Part shown: positions 1 to 8,309 of the stretch, piece by piece | Layout: every line of letters begins with the position of its first letter | Numbering within the stretch: position 1 is the first letter of the stretch | Assembly (NCBI GenBank): GCA_004297165.1 | Contig: SCUJ01000006.1 | Location: forward strand, 1,364,464 to 1,428,463 | Direction of reading: 5' to 3' | From: Gammaproteobacteria bacterium | Lineage (GTDB): Bacteria > Pseudomonadota > Gammaproteobacteria > Eutrophobiales > Eutrophobiaceae | Length of the DNA: 64,000 nucleotides | The notes under the pieces: model-generated | What the model saw: the letters and a program-made list of their open reading frames with translations, nothing else | Databases searched by the model: none | What the model was told of the DNA's origin: nothing | Translations under genes and position numbers: made by a program

Positions 1-1
1 T

Positions 2-349
2 CTGCTCGCCACCACGGACCTGATCCTGATCTGTCTCGAACTGATTGCGATCTTCCTCTTCATCATGTTTGCCCATCTGACTGTGGGCAACCTCAAATAT
101 GCAATAGCCGTGATCCTGCCGGGCGGCGCCATGGCGGACACCTTCTGGATCGGGGTTATTCTTATAGGTCTGGTCCTGCCGGCGATAGTGGAGTTATATG
201 CGGTATTCCCCCGCCTGATCTACAACGTCCCCTTCGTTGCCCACCGCAGCGTCGAGTTCCTGGTCGCGCTCGCGGTCCTCATCGGCGGCTTCATGTTGCG
301 CTACGTGATCGTCATTGCGGGTCAGATCACCGGGCCGATGGGCATCTAA
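2..349 (+). CDS. NrfD/PsrC-type membrane subunit, C-terminal part
   Basis: This is the C-terminal part (about 115 residues) of a polytopic membrane protein cut off by the window edge. Three hydrophobic segments are visible, and the last one carries an LRYVIV..AGQ pattern typical of the final helix of NrfD/PsrC/DmsC-type quinone-interacting subunits. Such subunits exchange electrons between the quinone pool and an Fe-S subunit of a molybdoenzyme. The catalytic molybdoprotein starts 14 bp downstream, which supports one operon and one complex. The Fe-S subunit is presumably upstream, outside the window. The family is fairly clear; the substrate of the complex is not. Confidence 0.75.
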   Translation: MLATTDLILICLELIAIFLFIMFAHLTVGNLKYAIAVILPGGAMADTFWIGVILIGLVLPAIVELYAVFPRLIYNVPFVAHRSVEFLVALAVLIGGFMLRYVIVIAGQITGPMGI

Positions 350-363
350 GCGCGGGAGGCTCC

Positions 364-2898
364 ATGCTGAACAGACGAAAATTCCTGAAACTCGGCGGTC
401 TCGGCGCCCTCGGGGCGCAGGCCCTGCCAAGCCCCGAGGCGCGGGCGGATTCGGCGCAACTAAAATCGGGCGGAGAGGCCTATAACTATCTCAGCGGCAC
501 AGCCCTTGAAGGCGTGCCCACCGCGTGTTGCCAGTGTGCGAGCCGCTGCGCCGCCATCGCCTACCGGGACAGCGGCTTCGTGGTCAAGGTGGAGGGGCAG
601 CCGGAATCGCCCAGGACGCAGGGCAAAGTGTGCGCAAAAGGCCAGGCATCCCATACCCAGGTCTACGATCCGGATCGCATACTCAAACCGCTCAAACGCA
701 GCGGTCCGCGCGGGTCCGGACAATGGGAGCAAATCGCATGGGACAGCGCGCTTGCGGACCTGACTACACGCCTGAAGCAGTTGCGTGACGCGGGCACGCC
801 GGAAAAGTTAATGTTCCATCACGGCTGGATCTCCGCAGGCGCGGATGCCTTGATCAACAAGACCTTCCTGCCGCTCTTCGGCACAGCCACCATCGCCGAC
901 AACTCCTGTCTGGGCCAGAGCGCGCGGATCACCGCCCACGACCTGACTTGGGGTGGATTCGAGGACAGTTGGGATTTTGACAATACGCGCTATGTGCTCA
1001 ATTTCGGCAGCAATGTCATGGAGGCCCACACCAATCACGTCGCCCTCTCCCGCCGCCTGTCCTTCGCCCTGACAGACCGCAACGTGAAAATGGTGACCTT
1101 CGATGTGCGCCTGTCCAACACGGCGGCCAAGTCCAACGTCTGGTTCCAGATCCGGCCGGGCGCGGACGCGGCCGTGGTGCTGGCGATGTGTCATGTGGTC
1201 ATCGCCGAGGGACTTTACCGCGGCGCCGGCGAGGAATTTCTGGCCTATTGTCTCACCAGCCCCGATTACCGGGCGACGACGGAACAGAAGGTCGCGGACC
1301 TCACCGCGCACCTCGCGGACTTCACCCCGGAATGGGCGGAGGAGATCAGCGGGGTCGCCGCCGCCGATATCCGCAATGTCGCAATCGAATTCGCCAACGC
1401 CCGTCCCGGTTGCATCATCAGCTCGCGCGGCGCCACCGCGCACTACAACGGCGTGGACACGGAACGGGCGATCCAGATGCTGGCGGCGCTTACGGGCAAT
1501 ATCGATATACCGGGTGGACGCTGTCCGGGCGTGAAACCTGACTGGCAATTTCCGCAGCCGGAATCCGTCCCTCCCTCGGCAAAGGCTCTGAACATACTCA
1601 GTGGCGTCCCCGGTCAGGTCGCGCTTCCCATTCACGGCGTGGGGCAGCAGGTGCTGCGGATGATCCGCGAGACTGACTCGTCAGGTCGCCCGGAGATTTA
1701 TCTCTGGTACAACTACAACCCGGTCTTCTCGAACGGCAATTGCCGGGAAAACAGCGAGATCCTCAAGGATGAATCGCTCATCCCCTTCACCGTCGCCGTA
1801 ACGCCCTTCTATGACGAATCCGCGGCGCTCGCCGATCTCATCCTCCCGGATGCGACCTGGCTGGAGACCTTCGATTTCGAGACCGGCATTTCGCCGACCC
1901 AGGTCCCGGAATATTACATCCGCCAGCCGGTTGTCCCACCGCAAGGCGAGTCGCGAGACTTCAAGGATGTCTGTTGCGACCTGGCCGCGCGTCTGGATTT
2001 GCCCCTGGGTTTTGCCTCCGCCGAGGAGTTTCTCGGTAAATGTTGCGAACTGACCCCGCAGGTCCGCGACAACGGCGGATTCAATGGCATGAAGAAATGG
2101 GGCCTGTGGTACGACAAGGAGGCGCTGCCGCAATATCAGACATATCGGCAACCCGTGGATCCGGCCGTGATTGAGAAGGTAGGCGTCATTTTCGATGATA
2201 AATGTGGCGTCTATTGGGACTGGCAGGCCGCGGGCGTGGCGGACGCCCAGACGGCGAAGACTCAGGGGTACCGGGACACACCGGATGCCTGGAAGGGTTA
2301 CGTCGGCCAGCGATTCGGCGACGCAGTCCGCTCAGGTTTCCGGCCTGAGCACTTTAATAAATCCGGTTTTATGGAATTGTATTCGACGATCCTCACCGCC
2401 AAGGGCCTGCCCGGTCTGCCTGTATATACCCCCGTGCCGGAACATCAGACATTGGCGGAGGACGAGTTAATCCTGACGACCTTCCGCGTGAACGTACAGA
2501 CCCTGTCACGCACCCAGAACTGCCGGTGGCTCGATGAGATTGACGGCGACAACCCCGCGTGGATCAACCCGGAATCCGCGATGAGCCGGGGCATCAATGA
2601 CGGCGACCACATAAAGATCAAGACGGCCCTCGGCGAGGTGGAGACTGTCGCCAGAGTCACGGAGAACGTCGTACCCGGCGTGGTGGCTGTATCCAGCCAC
2701 GGCGGGCGCTGGGAATACGGCCGGTATGCATCCGGCAAGAAGGCCCCGTTCAGCCTGACCGAAGACAAGCCCGAGGAGGAACACAAGTGGTGGCGCTACG
2801 GCACCATCCATCCCAACTGGATCATCGACAACAACGTGGAACCTGTAAGCGGCCAGCAACGGTGGATGGATACCGTGGTGAAGATTTCCAAGGCGTGA
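364..2898 (+). CDS. Tat-exported molybdopterin oxidoreductase, catalytic subunit
   Basis: An 844-residue member of the DMSO reductase superfamily. The N-terminus has a twin-arginine signal (NRRKFLKLGG), so the enzyme is likely periplasmic. Cys55, Cys58, Cys62 and Cys90 form the C-x2-C-x3-C-x27-C pattern of the N-terminal 4Fe-4S cluster. A Cys in NSCLGQS (about residue 182) sits where the Mo ligand is expected in PsrA/PhsA/TtrA-like enzymes. The C-terminal part (about 690-800) looks like the molydopterin-dinucleotide-binding domain. It lies between an NrfD-like subunit and a tetraheme cytochrome, suggesting a quinone-linked respiratory reductase or oxidase. Sulfur-compound reduction (polysulfide, thiosulfate, tetrathionate type) is one possibility, but the substrate cannot be read from the sequence. 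Confidence 0.85.
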   Translation: MLNRRKFLKLGGLGALGAQALPSPEARADSAQLKSGGEAYNYLSGTALEGVPTACCQCASRCAAIAYRDSGFVVKVEGQPESPRTQGKVCAKGQASHTQVYDPDRILKPLKRSGPRGSGQWEQIAWDSALADLTTRLKQLRDAGTPEKLMFHHGWISAGADALINKTFLPLFGTATIADNSCLGQSARITAHDLTWGGFEDSWDFDNTRYVLNFGSNVMEAHTNHVALSRRLSFALTDRNVKMVTFDVRLSNTAAKSNVWFQIRPGADAAVVLAMCHVVIAEGLYRGAGEEFLAYCLTSPDYRATTEQKVADLTAHLADFTPEWAEEISGVAAADIRNVAIEFANARPGCIISSRGATAHYNGVDTERAIQMLAALTGNIDIPGGRCPGVKPDWQFPQPESVPPSAKALNILSGVPGQVALPIHGVGQQVLRMIRETDSSGRPEIYLWYNYNPVFSNGNCRENSEILKDESLIPFTVAVTPFYDESAALADLILPDATWLETFDFETGISPTQVPEYYIRQPVVPPQGESRDFKDVCCDLAARLDLPLGFASAEEFLGKCCELTPQVRDNGGFNGMKKWGLWYDKEALPQYQTYRQPVDPAVIEKVGVIFDDKCGVYWDWQAAGVADAQTAKTQGYRDTPDAWKGYVGQRFGDAVRSGFRPEHFNKSGFMELYSTILTAKGLPGLPVYTPVPEHQTLAEDELILTTFRVNVQTLSRTQNCRWLDEIDGDNPAWINPESAMSRGINDGDHIKIKTALGEVETVARVTENVVPGVVAVSSHGGRWEYGRYASGKKAPFSLTEDKPEEEHKWWRYGTIHPNWIIDNNVEPVSGQQRWMDTVVKISKA

Positions 2899-2959
2899 CA
2901 GACAAGGAGCCCGGTTACTGAATCTGGTTTAACCCCTATTACCATGGAGGCAAGCACCC

Positions 2960-3697
2960 ATGGTTGAAGATAATGCAGTTGCTGTCGAACCTGACGCAAC
3001 CGGGAGCGCTGGCCCCGGCGCGAGCCGTTTGCGAAGAATGCAGGAGTGGTGGTATCGCGAGTTTCGGCGGATCATCGGCGCCTGGGTCTTCGTGGTCGTA
3101 CTGCTTTCTCTGGGCGCCTTAAGCGTCGCGGGCATCGACTTCACGGATTATATCTTTTCCCACAACACCTTCTGCGGCAACGTCTGCCATGTCATGGAAT
3201 CGACCGTTTACCAGGAGTTGCAGCAATCCAAACATTGGAACACCCCCACCGGGGTGCGGGCCACCTGCGCGGACTGTCATGTGGATGGCCGCCTGACGCT
3301 CGCAATGATCGACCACTTCCTCGGCACCGGAGAGTTGTTTGTAAATCTAACCAACGATTTTTCCAAGCCAGGATCATTCGAAAAATTCCGGCCTGCCGCC
3401 GCTGACCGCGAACGATTCAAATTCATGGAGAATGACAGCGCGCGATGCCGTTCCTGTCATGTGATGGAGGCCATAAAACCCGAGCGCGTACGCGGCCAGA
3501 ACCAGCACAAGGAGGCTGTTGAAAAAGGCATAACCTGCATCCTGTGTCACTACAATCTCGTGCACAAGGCGGTCGACCCCTCCGAGGCCTTTCTCAATAC
3601 CATAGAGGCGGTGCTTTCCACTGGTGAAGAAACTGGCGAGGGGGAGGAAGCGCCGACACCTGGCGCGCAGGGTGAAGAAGGACAGGAGATCTTGTAA
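2960..3697 (+). CDS. NapC/NirT-type tetraheme cytochrome c
   Basis: 245 residues: a cytoplasmic N-terminus, one membrane anchor at about 40-60, then a periplasmic heme domain. Four c-type heme sites are visible: C72-GNV-C76-H77, C103-x2-C106-H107, C163-x2-C166-H167 and C193-x2-C196-H197. The first has three residues between the cysteines (CX3CH) and is followed by V-M, as in a subgroup of NapC/NirT quinol dehydrogenases. The role would be to pass electrons between membrane quinol and a periplasmic partner, here probably the preceding molybdoenzyme. The tail after residue 210 is acidic and low in complexity. The start is supported by a GGAGG 9 bases upstream. Confidence 0.85.
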   Translation: MVEDNAVAVEPDATGSAGPGASRLRRMQEWWYREFRRIIGAWVFVVVLLSLGALSVAGIDFTDYIFSHNTFCGNVCHVMESTVYQELQQSKHWNTPTGVRATCADCHVDGRLTLAMIDHFLGTGELFVNLTNDFSKPGSFEKFRPAAADRERFKFMENDSARCRSCHVMEAIKPERVRGQNQHKEAVEKGITCILCHYNLVHKAVDPSEAFLNTIEAVLSTGEETGEGEEAPTPGAQGEEGQEIL

Positions 3698-3720
3698 CCA
3701 TCGGGCAACTGGGGGTGAAC

Positions 3721-4059
3721 ATGCAAGGTTCGGATAAATTAAAGTTGATCGAGCGCTTTGGAGGCTGGGAAAGGTTGGTGGTCTTCAGCGGCGTCATCCT
3801 GACGTTGCCGTTGTTTGCCTTGCTTGCCACCGGCATTTACGCGGTTGCCGTCGATCGCCCTTCCGCCGGAGTCGGAGTGTTTCTGACCGTTATCTGCCTG
3901 TTGGTTTTATGGGCGATCATCTGGGGCCTGCTCTGGATCATCGCCGGATTCCGGGCCGGTGGCGGCGCCTTCAAAGCCGGCGAGACCAGCTATGAGGAAT
4001 TGCTGGCAGTGAATGCGCGGTTGAAGGCGGAACTGGCGGAACTGAAGCGTAAAGCCTAG
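3721..4059 (+). CDS. Small two-helix membrane protein
   Basis: About 112 residues with two hydrophobic helices (roughly residues 18-44 and 50-78) and a charged helical C-terminus ending in a Leu/Glu/Lys coiled-coil-like stretch (ELLAVNARLKAELAELKRK). It follows the tetraheme cytochrome by about 23 bp and is the last gene of the operon. The ATG at 3721 is preferred because GGGGGTG lies just upstream; a GTG at 3715 in the same frame is an alternative. No family recognised. It may be an accessory or assembly subunit of the molybdoenzyme complex, which is inference from position only. Confidence 0.6.
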   Translation: MQGSDKLKLIERFGGWERLVVFSGVILTLPLFALLATGIYAVAVDRPSAGVGVFLTVICLLVLWAIIWGLLWIIAGFRAGGGAFKAGETSYEELLAVNARLKAELAELKRKA

Positions 4060-4064
4060 AGCAA

Positions 4065-4078
4065 CTGTTTTTCAACAG
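4065..4078. terminator. Small hairpin between convergent genes
   Basis: CTGTT-TTTC-AACAG, a five-base-pair stem in the 23-bp gap between the end of the molybdoenzyme operon (plus) and the end of nrdJb (minus). It could work as a weak bidirectional terminator. The stem is short and there is no long T tract, so confidence is low. Confidence 0.3.
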
Positions 4079-4082
4079 CCTG

Positions 4083-4781
4083 CTAGCCGCACTTCGACTC
4101 GCCGCAACTCAGACAAGTAAGGCAATTGTCCATTTGCACCACCGCCTTGGTGAGGCATTTCTTGCAGAGCATGGCGCCGTCCGGAAATTCGTTCGGGGCC
4201 GCTTTCTCGAAATTTCTCAGCGAACTTTCGTACTCGGCGCGTTTCTCCGCAATGAGCTTGCGCTGATGCTGATCGGGACCGTCGTCCTTCAGCAGCCCGA
4301 TCATCCGGAGGTGGTTCTCCAGCACATCCCCGATCTCCGCGACCAGTGATGGCATGAACTTGCCGCCCTTCTTGAAGTATCCGCCCCTGGGATCGAACAC
4401 GGAATGGAGTTCCTCCACCAGGAAGGTCACGTCGCCGCCCTTGCGGAACACGGCCGACATGATCCGGGTAAGCGCCACGATCCACTGGAAATGATCCATG
4501 TTCTTCGAGTTGATGAATATCTCGAAAGGCCGGCGCAGTTCGTGCTCGGTGCCGGCGTTGAGGATGATGTCGTTGACCGTTACGTAAAGCGAATGATCGG
4601 AGAACGGCGTCTTCAGCTTGTAGGTGGACCCCACCAGCATGTCCGGACGCTCCAGACGCTCATGCATCTGGACCACGTTATTCGCGATGCGCTCCTCGGG
4701 CTTGCCAGCGCCGTTCCTGGCGGCCTCATCGTTTTTACTCACGCTGTAATCGACAATCTGCTTGTCAATCTTGATGGTCAT
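4083..4781 (-). CDS. nrdJb: Class II ribonucleotide reductase, C-terminal subunit NrdJb
   Basis: 232 residues. This matches the small second half of the split adenosylcobalamin-dependent ribonucleotide reductase known from Pseudomonas. The middle contains a TSCPD-like region (FSDHSLYVTVN..., residues about 58-130). The C-terminus is a cysteine-rich zinc-ribbon-like tail (CKKC, CLTCLSCG, final C), which in class II enzymes re-reduces the active-site disulfide. It starts 13 bp after the nrdJa stop with an AGAGGA ribosome site, so the two are co-translated. NrdJ makes deoxyribonucleotides without oxygen, consistent with the anaerobic character of the region. Confidence 0.9.
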   Translation of the reverse strand: MTIKIDKQIVDYSVSKNDEAARNGAGKPEERIANNVVQMHERLERPDMLVGSTYKLKTPFSDHSLYVTVNDIILNAGTEHELRRPFEIFINSKNMDHFQWIVALTRIMSAVFRKGGDVTFLVEELHSVFDPRGGYFKKGGKFMPSLVAEIGDVLENHLRMIGLLKDDGPDQHQRKLIAEKRAEYESSLRNFEKAAPNEFPDGAMLCKKCLTKAVVQMDNCLTCLSCGESKCG

Positions 4782-4794
4782 GACACGGTCCTCT

Positions 4795-6960
4795 TTAAAA
4801 CTTGCCGTAATAGCCTTCTTTCAAGGCATCGTAGAGATTGGCGGCTGTGTGTTTTTCGCCGTCGTATTCGATCTCCTCATCCCCTTTGACCTCCACGGCC
4901 TCGCCATTCTCCAGAACGAAGCGATAGGTGGTCCGCTTCAGATCCTCCTCCTTCACCAGCACCCCCTGGAAGGCCTCGGGGTTGAACCGGAAGGTGGTGC
5001 AACCCTTGAGCCCTTTCTCGTAGGCGTAGAGGTAGATGTCCTTGAAGTCCTTGTAGGGATAGTCGGTCGCGACGTTGGCCGTCTTGGAGATTGAGGAGTC
5101 GATCCACTTCTGCGCCGCAGCCTGGATATCGATATGCTGCCTGGGGCTGATGTCGTCCGCGGCGATGAAATAATCCGGCAGACGCTCCTCCGCCTTGTCC
5201 GAGCCCGGCGCGGCGCGGGGATTGACTAGGGTGCGGTAAGCCAGCAATTCGAACGAGAGCACGTCCACCTTCTCCTTGGACTTTTTGTCCGTGCGGATCA
5301 CGTTACGGGAGTACAGATGGGCGAAACTGGGTTCGATGCCGTTGCTGGCATTGTTGGCGAGCGACAGCGAGATGGTGCCGGTCGGCGCGATGGAACTGTG
5401 ATGGGTGAAGCGGCCGCCGGTCTCGGCCAGCTTGGCGACGAGGTCCGGAGCGATCCCGGCGAGGCGCTGCATGTAACGGCTGTACTTCGCGTGCAGGATC
5501 CGGCCCTTGACAGTATCACCTTCCTTGTAGCCGTCTGTGAGCATCTCGGGTCGCTTGCGCAACATGTCCTGATCGACGACGAAATCCTCGTCCATGATCG
5601 GCGCGGGACCTTTTTCCTGCGCCAGCGCCACCGCTTCCTGCCAGCCGACCAACGCCAGTTCACGGCTCACCCGTTCGGTGAATTCGACGGACTGCGCGCT
5701 GCCGTATTTCAAGCGCAGCATGGTCAGGGTCGAGCCCAGTCCCATGAAGCCCATGCCATGCCGGCGCTTGCGCATGATCTCCTCGCGCTGGCGCGGCAGC
5801 GGCAACCCGTTTACCTCCACCACGTTGTCCAGCATGCGGGTGAAGACACGCACCACTTCCCGGAAATTCTCCCAGTCGAAGGCGGCGTTGGGCATGAAGG
5901 GATCGATGACGAACCGGGTCAGGTCGATGGACCCCAGCAAACAGGCCCCGTAGGGTGGCAGGGGTTGCTCGCCGCAGGGATTCGTCGCCCGGATCGACTC
6001 GCAGAACCAGTTGTTGTTCATCTCGTTGACGCGGTCGATGAGAATGAAACCGGGCTCCGCGTAATCGTAGGTGGTGGCCATGATCAGGTCCCACAGACGC
6101 CTTGCTGGGATGATCCGGTGGATCTTGCAGGCGACCTTGCCTTCGTTGTTCTGGATGTAACCTTCCTTAATCGGCCAGTCCCGCCAGAGGATCTGTTCGG
6201 GATCGTCGAGCGAGAGCTTCTCATTGGCGATCTCGTTCCGGGTCACCGGGAATGACAGACGCCAGGGCGCGTCCGTCTTGACCGCCTGCATGAATTCATC
6301 CGTCAGCAGCAGCGAAAGGTTGAACTGGCGCAACCGCCCGTTCTGCCGTTTGGCCCGGACAAAATCCAGGACATCGGGATGGCCCACATCGAAGGTCGCC
6401 ATCTGCGCGCCACGGCGACCGCCCGCGGAGGATACGGTAAAACACATGCTGTCGTAGATGTCCATGAAGGAGAGCGGTCCGGAGGTGTTGGCCCCGGCGC
6501 CCGAGACATACGAACCACGGGGACGCAGGGTCGAGAATTCATAACCGATGCCGCAACCGCATTTCAGGGTCAAACCCGCCTCATGCAGGCGCATGAGGAT
6601 ATCGTTCATCGAATCGTAGATCGGTCCGCTGACCGTGCAGTTGATGGTAGAGGTCTCCGGCTTGTACTCTCCGGCCCCGGCGTTGGACACGATGCGTCCC
6701 GCCGGAATGGCCCCGTGACGCAAGGCCCAGAGGAATTTCTTATACCACTTGTCTTGCAGTTCCTGGTTCTTTTCCAGACCGGCAAGCGTGCGGGCGATGC
6801 GTTGGTAAGTATCGTCCACGGTCTTGTCGACAGGATTGCCCTCCTTGTCCTTTAGTCGGTATTTGGAATCCCAGATATCGAGCGAAGCCGCCTGATAGGG
6901 GATTTCGCTGATGGGGACACCGGCCGGTTTTATTTCTGCAATCGCCATTTCCATACCCAT
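4795..6960 (-). CDS. nrdJa: Class II ribonucleoside-diphosphate reductase NrdJa (B12-dependent)
   Basis: About 721 residues from the chosen start. Landmarks of the ribonucleotide reductase barrel are present: STINCTVSGP near the N-terminus (one of the redox cysteines), NPCGEQ on the finger loop with the thiyl-radical cysteine and catalytic glutamate, and APTGTIS near the C-terminus. It reduces ribonucleotides using adenosylcobalamin and works in the presence or absence of oxygen. The C-terminal redox tail is encoded by the following gene. The frame stays open to 7146, but the extra 62 residues do not look like protein; ATGs at 6960, 6954 and 6948 are the likely starts. NrdR-box-like and DnaA-box-like sites lie upstream. 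Confidence 0.88.
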   Translation of the reverse strand: MGMEMAIAEIKPAGVPISEIPYQAASLDIWDSKYRLKDKEGNPVDKTVDDTYQRIARTLAGLEKNQELQDKWYKKFLWALRHGAIPAGRIVSNAGAGEYKPETSTINCTVSGPIYDSMNDILMRLHEAGLTLKCGCGIGYEFSTLRPRGSYVSGAGANTSGPLSFMDIYDSMCFTVSSAGGRRGAQMATFDVGHPDVLDFVRAKRQNGRLRQFNLSLLLTDEFMQAVKTDAPWRLSFPVTRNEIANEKLSLDDPEQILWRDWPIKEGYIQNNEGKVACKIHRIIPARRLWDLIMATTYDYAEPGFILIDRVNEMNNNWFCESIRATNPCGEQPLPPYGACLLGSIDLTRFVIDPFMPNAAFDWENFREVVRVFTRMLDNVVEVNGLPLPRQREEIMRKRRHGMGFMGLGSTLTMLRLKYGSAQSVEFTERVSRELALVGWQEAVALAQEKGPAPIMDEDFVVDQDMLRKRPEMLTDGYKEGDTVKGRILHAKYSRYMQRLAGIAPDLVAKLAETGGRFTHHSSIAPTGTISLSLANNASNGIEPSFAHLYSRNVIRTDKKSKEKVDVLSFELLAYRTLVNPRAAPGSDKAEERLPDYFIAADDISPRQHIDIQAAAQKWIDSSISKTANVATDYPYKDFKDIYLYAYEKGLKGCTTFRFNPEAFQGVLVKEEDLKRTTYRFVLENGEAVEVKGDEEIEYDGEKHTAANLYDALKEGYYGKF

Positions 6961-6962
6961 AT

Positions 6963-6978
6963 ACTCTATATATATTCT
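6963..6978 (-). promoter_or_regulatory. NrdR-box-like site next to nrdJa start
   Basis: Read on the minus strand, the site is agaaTATATATAGagt, which matches 13 of 16 positions of the remembered NrdR consensus acaCwAtATaTwGtgt. It sits 3 bp before the probable start codon. NrdR boxes usually occur in pairs about three helical turns apart; the only other candidate (7169-7184) is about 206 bp away, so this is tentative. Confidence 0.35.
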
Positions 6979-7139
6979 GGCAAATAAATGATGGCGTTGC
7001 TCGATACTGCTTGCATGAGAACACCCCCCCGTATATCCGACATCTCGATCTGGTTTTGAGGGCTTTGACAGGTCGGTCAAGGCCCCGGAAATCGAGGTTT
7101 GAATCATAGTCAGATCATGTACGCCTGGCAAGTCCTTAT

Positions 7140-7158
7140 ACAACATTTAGTATGTTGT
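7140..7158. promoter_or_regulatory. Perfect inverted repeat in nrdJ upstream region
   Basis: ACAACAT-ttagt-ATGTTGT, a perfect 7-bp inverted repeat with a 5-bp spacer. Its geometry suits a dimeric repressor operator. The bound regulator is unknown. Confidence 0.35.
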
Positions 7159-7168
7159 CGGATTACAG

Positions 7169-7224
7169 ACCACTATATATACACATTTATGCACCCCTTA
7201 TCCACTAATTATCCCCCGGATAAT
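7169..7224. promoter_or_regulatory. nrdJ promoter region: NrdR-like half box, DnaA-like box, inverted repeat
   Basis: Three motifs are packed here. 7169-7184 contains CTATATATA, matching one half and the centre of an NrdR box (11 of 16 positions). 7198-7206 is TTATCCACT, one mismatch from the DnaA box TTATCCACA. 7208-7224 is ATTATCC-ccc-GGATAAT, a perfect 7-bp inverted repeat. NrdR and DnaA are established regulators of nrd genes in other bacteria. Their action here is inference. Confidence 0.35.
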
Positions 7225-7290
7225 CAACAATAAAAACAGGGTGCTGGACGTACTTGGAAGGAGATCGGGGTACTGCGGTATTCGAGGGGG

Positions 7291-7356
7291 AAAAAAAACC
7301 GCCTCACACTAGCGGGGCGATGCAGAGATGAGGATGCACGTTTCGTGTGAGGCGGT
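7291..7356 (-). terminator. Strong intrinsic terminator, minus strand
   Basis: An 11-bp perfect inverted repeat, CCGCCTCACAC (7299-7309) with GTGTGAGGCGG (7345-7355), plus a flanking A-T pair. On the minus strand it is followed directly by eight T residues (7298-7291). The loop is long (35 nt). A smaller hairpin, CGGTGT-gtt-ACACCG (7353-7367), overlaps the 5' arm and could compete with it. It would stop transcripts from the had-oah-dch operon or from the candidate small RNA before nrdJ. Confidence 0.75.
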
Positions 7357-7456
7357 GTGTTACACCGTTATGTATCAGGTTAAATTATTATGAAGTCTAT
7401 TATTCGATTTAACCGTTCGGCCGTATCGGTTAACTGCATGAACCGACAAAACGACG
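7291..7456 (-). ncRNA. Candidate FNR-driven small RNA, about 165 nt
   Basis: No protein gene lies between the dch stop and nrdJ. A perfect FNR box at 7491-7504 is followed on the minus strand by a -10-like hexamer TAGTCT (7468-7463) at the 32-bp spacing of class II FNR promoters, which puts the start near 7456. Transcription would end at the T8 terminator at 7291. The predicted RNA has a hairpin TTAACCG (7433-7427) with CGGTTAA (7415-7409), the small CGGTGT/ACACCG hairpin, and the terminator. It may instead be an untranslated attenuated leader of nrdJ. Prediction only. Confidence 0.4.
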
Positions 7457-7490
7457 GTTTGGAGACTACCGGCCTGGGTTGGCCCCCACA

Positions 7491-7504
7491 TTGATTTGGA
7501 TCAA
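7491..7504. promoter_or_regulatory. FNR/CRP-family box, perfect match
   Basis: TTGAT-TTGG-ATCAA matches the FNR/ANR/DNR consensus TTGAT-N4-ATCAA exactly. It lies 33 bp beyond the stop of dch, in a gene-free stretch, with a -10-like TAGTCT 32 bp away on the minus strand. Confidence 0.65.
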
Positions 7505-7536
7505 TAGTTGGGGGGATTAACAGGGCCTTGTCGCGT

Positions 7537-8304
7537 CTACCGATGCTGCCAGTGTGGGGTACGTTTTTCGATGAAGGCGCGCAAACCTTCAACCGGATCC
7601 TGCCCGGCCATGAGTCGGTGCAGATAGAGGTCCTCGACTTGCATGAATCGCTCCCGCATCCTGGCCGCAAAGACTGATCGCGCCGCGGTAACGGCCAGAC
7701 GCAAGGCAAAGGCGCTGCGAGGCAGCAGGTGGGTTTCGATATATTCCAGGGCCGCCGCCTCCGGGTCGTCGGCGATCCGGTGGATCAGACCGATCACGAG
7801 GGCCTCGTCAGCCTTGATGTTCCGGCCGGAGAACAGGAGATCCTCCGCCCGCGCCTGGCCGATCAGTTCCGGCAGCAGACACGACCCGGCCGGGGCGAAC
7901 ACCGCGAGCTGGATCTCAGGCTGGGCGAACACGGCGCCCGGTGAGGCGAAGATGAGATTGCCGCCGCAGGCCAGTTCCAGCCCTCCTCCCAGGCAGTAAC
8001 CCCGCACCGCAACGAGCACCGGGACGGGATATTCGAGCAAGGTCAGAACAGTCCCGTCGATCAGGCGCAGCATCCGTTCGCACTGTCCGGGGAGATGTTC
8101 CTCGACACTCGCCCCGAAACTGAAATTCGGCCCCTCGCCGCAAAGCAAAACCGCCGTCAATTCCGGTCGATCACGATGGGACTCAAGTGCTTCCCCTAGG
8201 GCCGTGAGCATGGTCGCATCGACAATATTGGCCTTGGGGCGGGACAGCGCCAGCCGCAGGATGCGGCCGGCGTGTTCAGAATGGACTTTGAGCGGCGCGG
8301 CAGA
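7537..8304 (-). CDS. dch: Cyclohexa-1,5-dienecarbonyl-CoA hydratase
   Basis: A crotonase-fold protein of about 255 residues with the family features RGYCLGGGLELA (oxyanion-hole loop) and an N-terminal RLALSRPKANIVDA stretch typical of Dch. It adds water to cyclohexa-1,5-diene-1-carbonyl-CoA, the product of benzoyl-CoA reductase, to give 6-hydroxycyclohex-1-ene-1-carbonyl-CoA. The assignment rests on the two preceding genes encoding the next two steps. GTG at 8304 is chosen as start, 5 bp after the oah stop; a longer reading to 8355 overlaps oah and its extra residues look unlike protein. Confidence 0.82.
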   Translation of the reverse strand, partial: SAAPLKVHSEHAGRILRLALSRPKANIVDATMLTALGEALESHRDRPELTAVLLCGEGPNFSFGASVEEHLPGQCERMLRLIDGTVLTLLEYPVPVLVAVRGYCLGGGLELACGGNLIFASPGAVFAQPEIQLAVFAPAGSCLLPELIGQARAEDLLFSGRNIKADEALVIGLIHRIADDPEAAALEYIETHLLPRSAFALRLAVTAARSVFAARMRERFMQVEDLYLHRLMAGQDPVEGLRAFIEKRTPHWQHR

Positions 8305-8309
8305 CACGT

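Noticed and set aside
6961-7380. Cobalamin riboswitch upstream of nrdJ
   Set aside because: No B12-box-like sequence (GCCACTG type) or conserved core motifs were found; class II ribonucleotide reductase alone does not imply a riboswitch.
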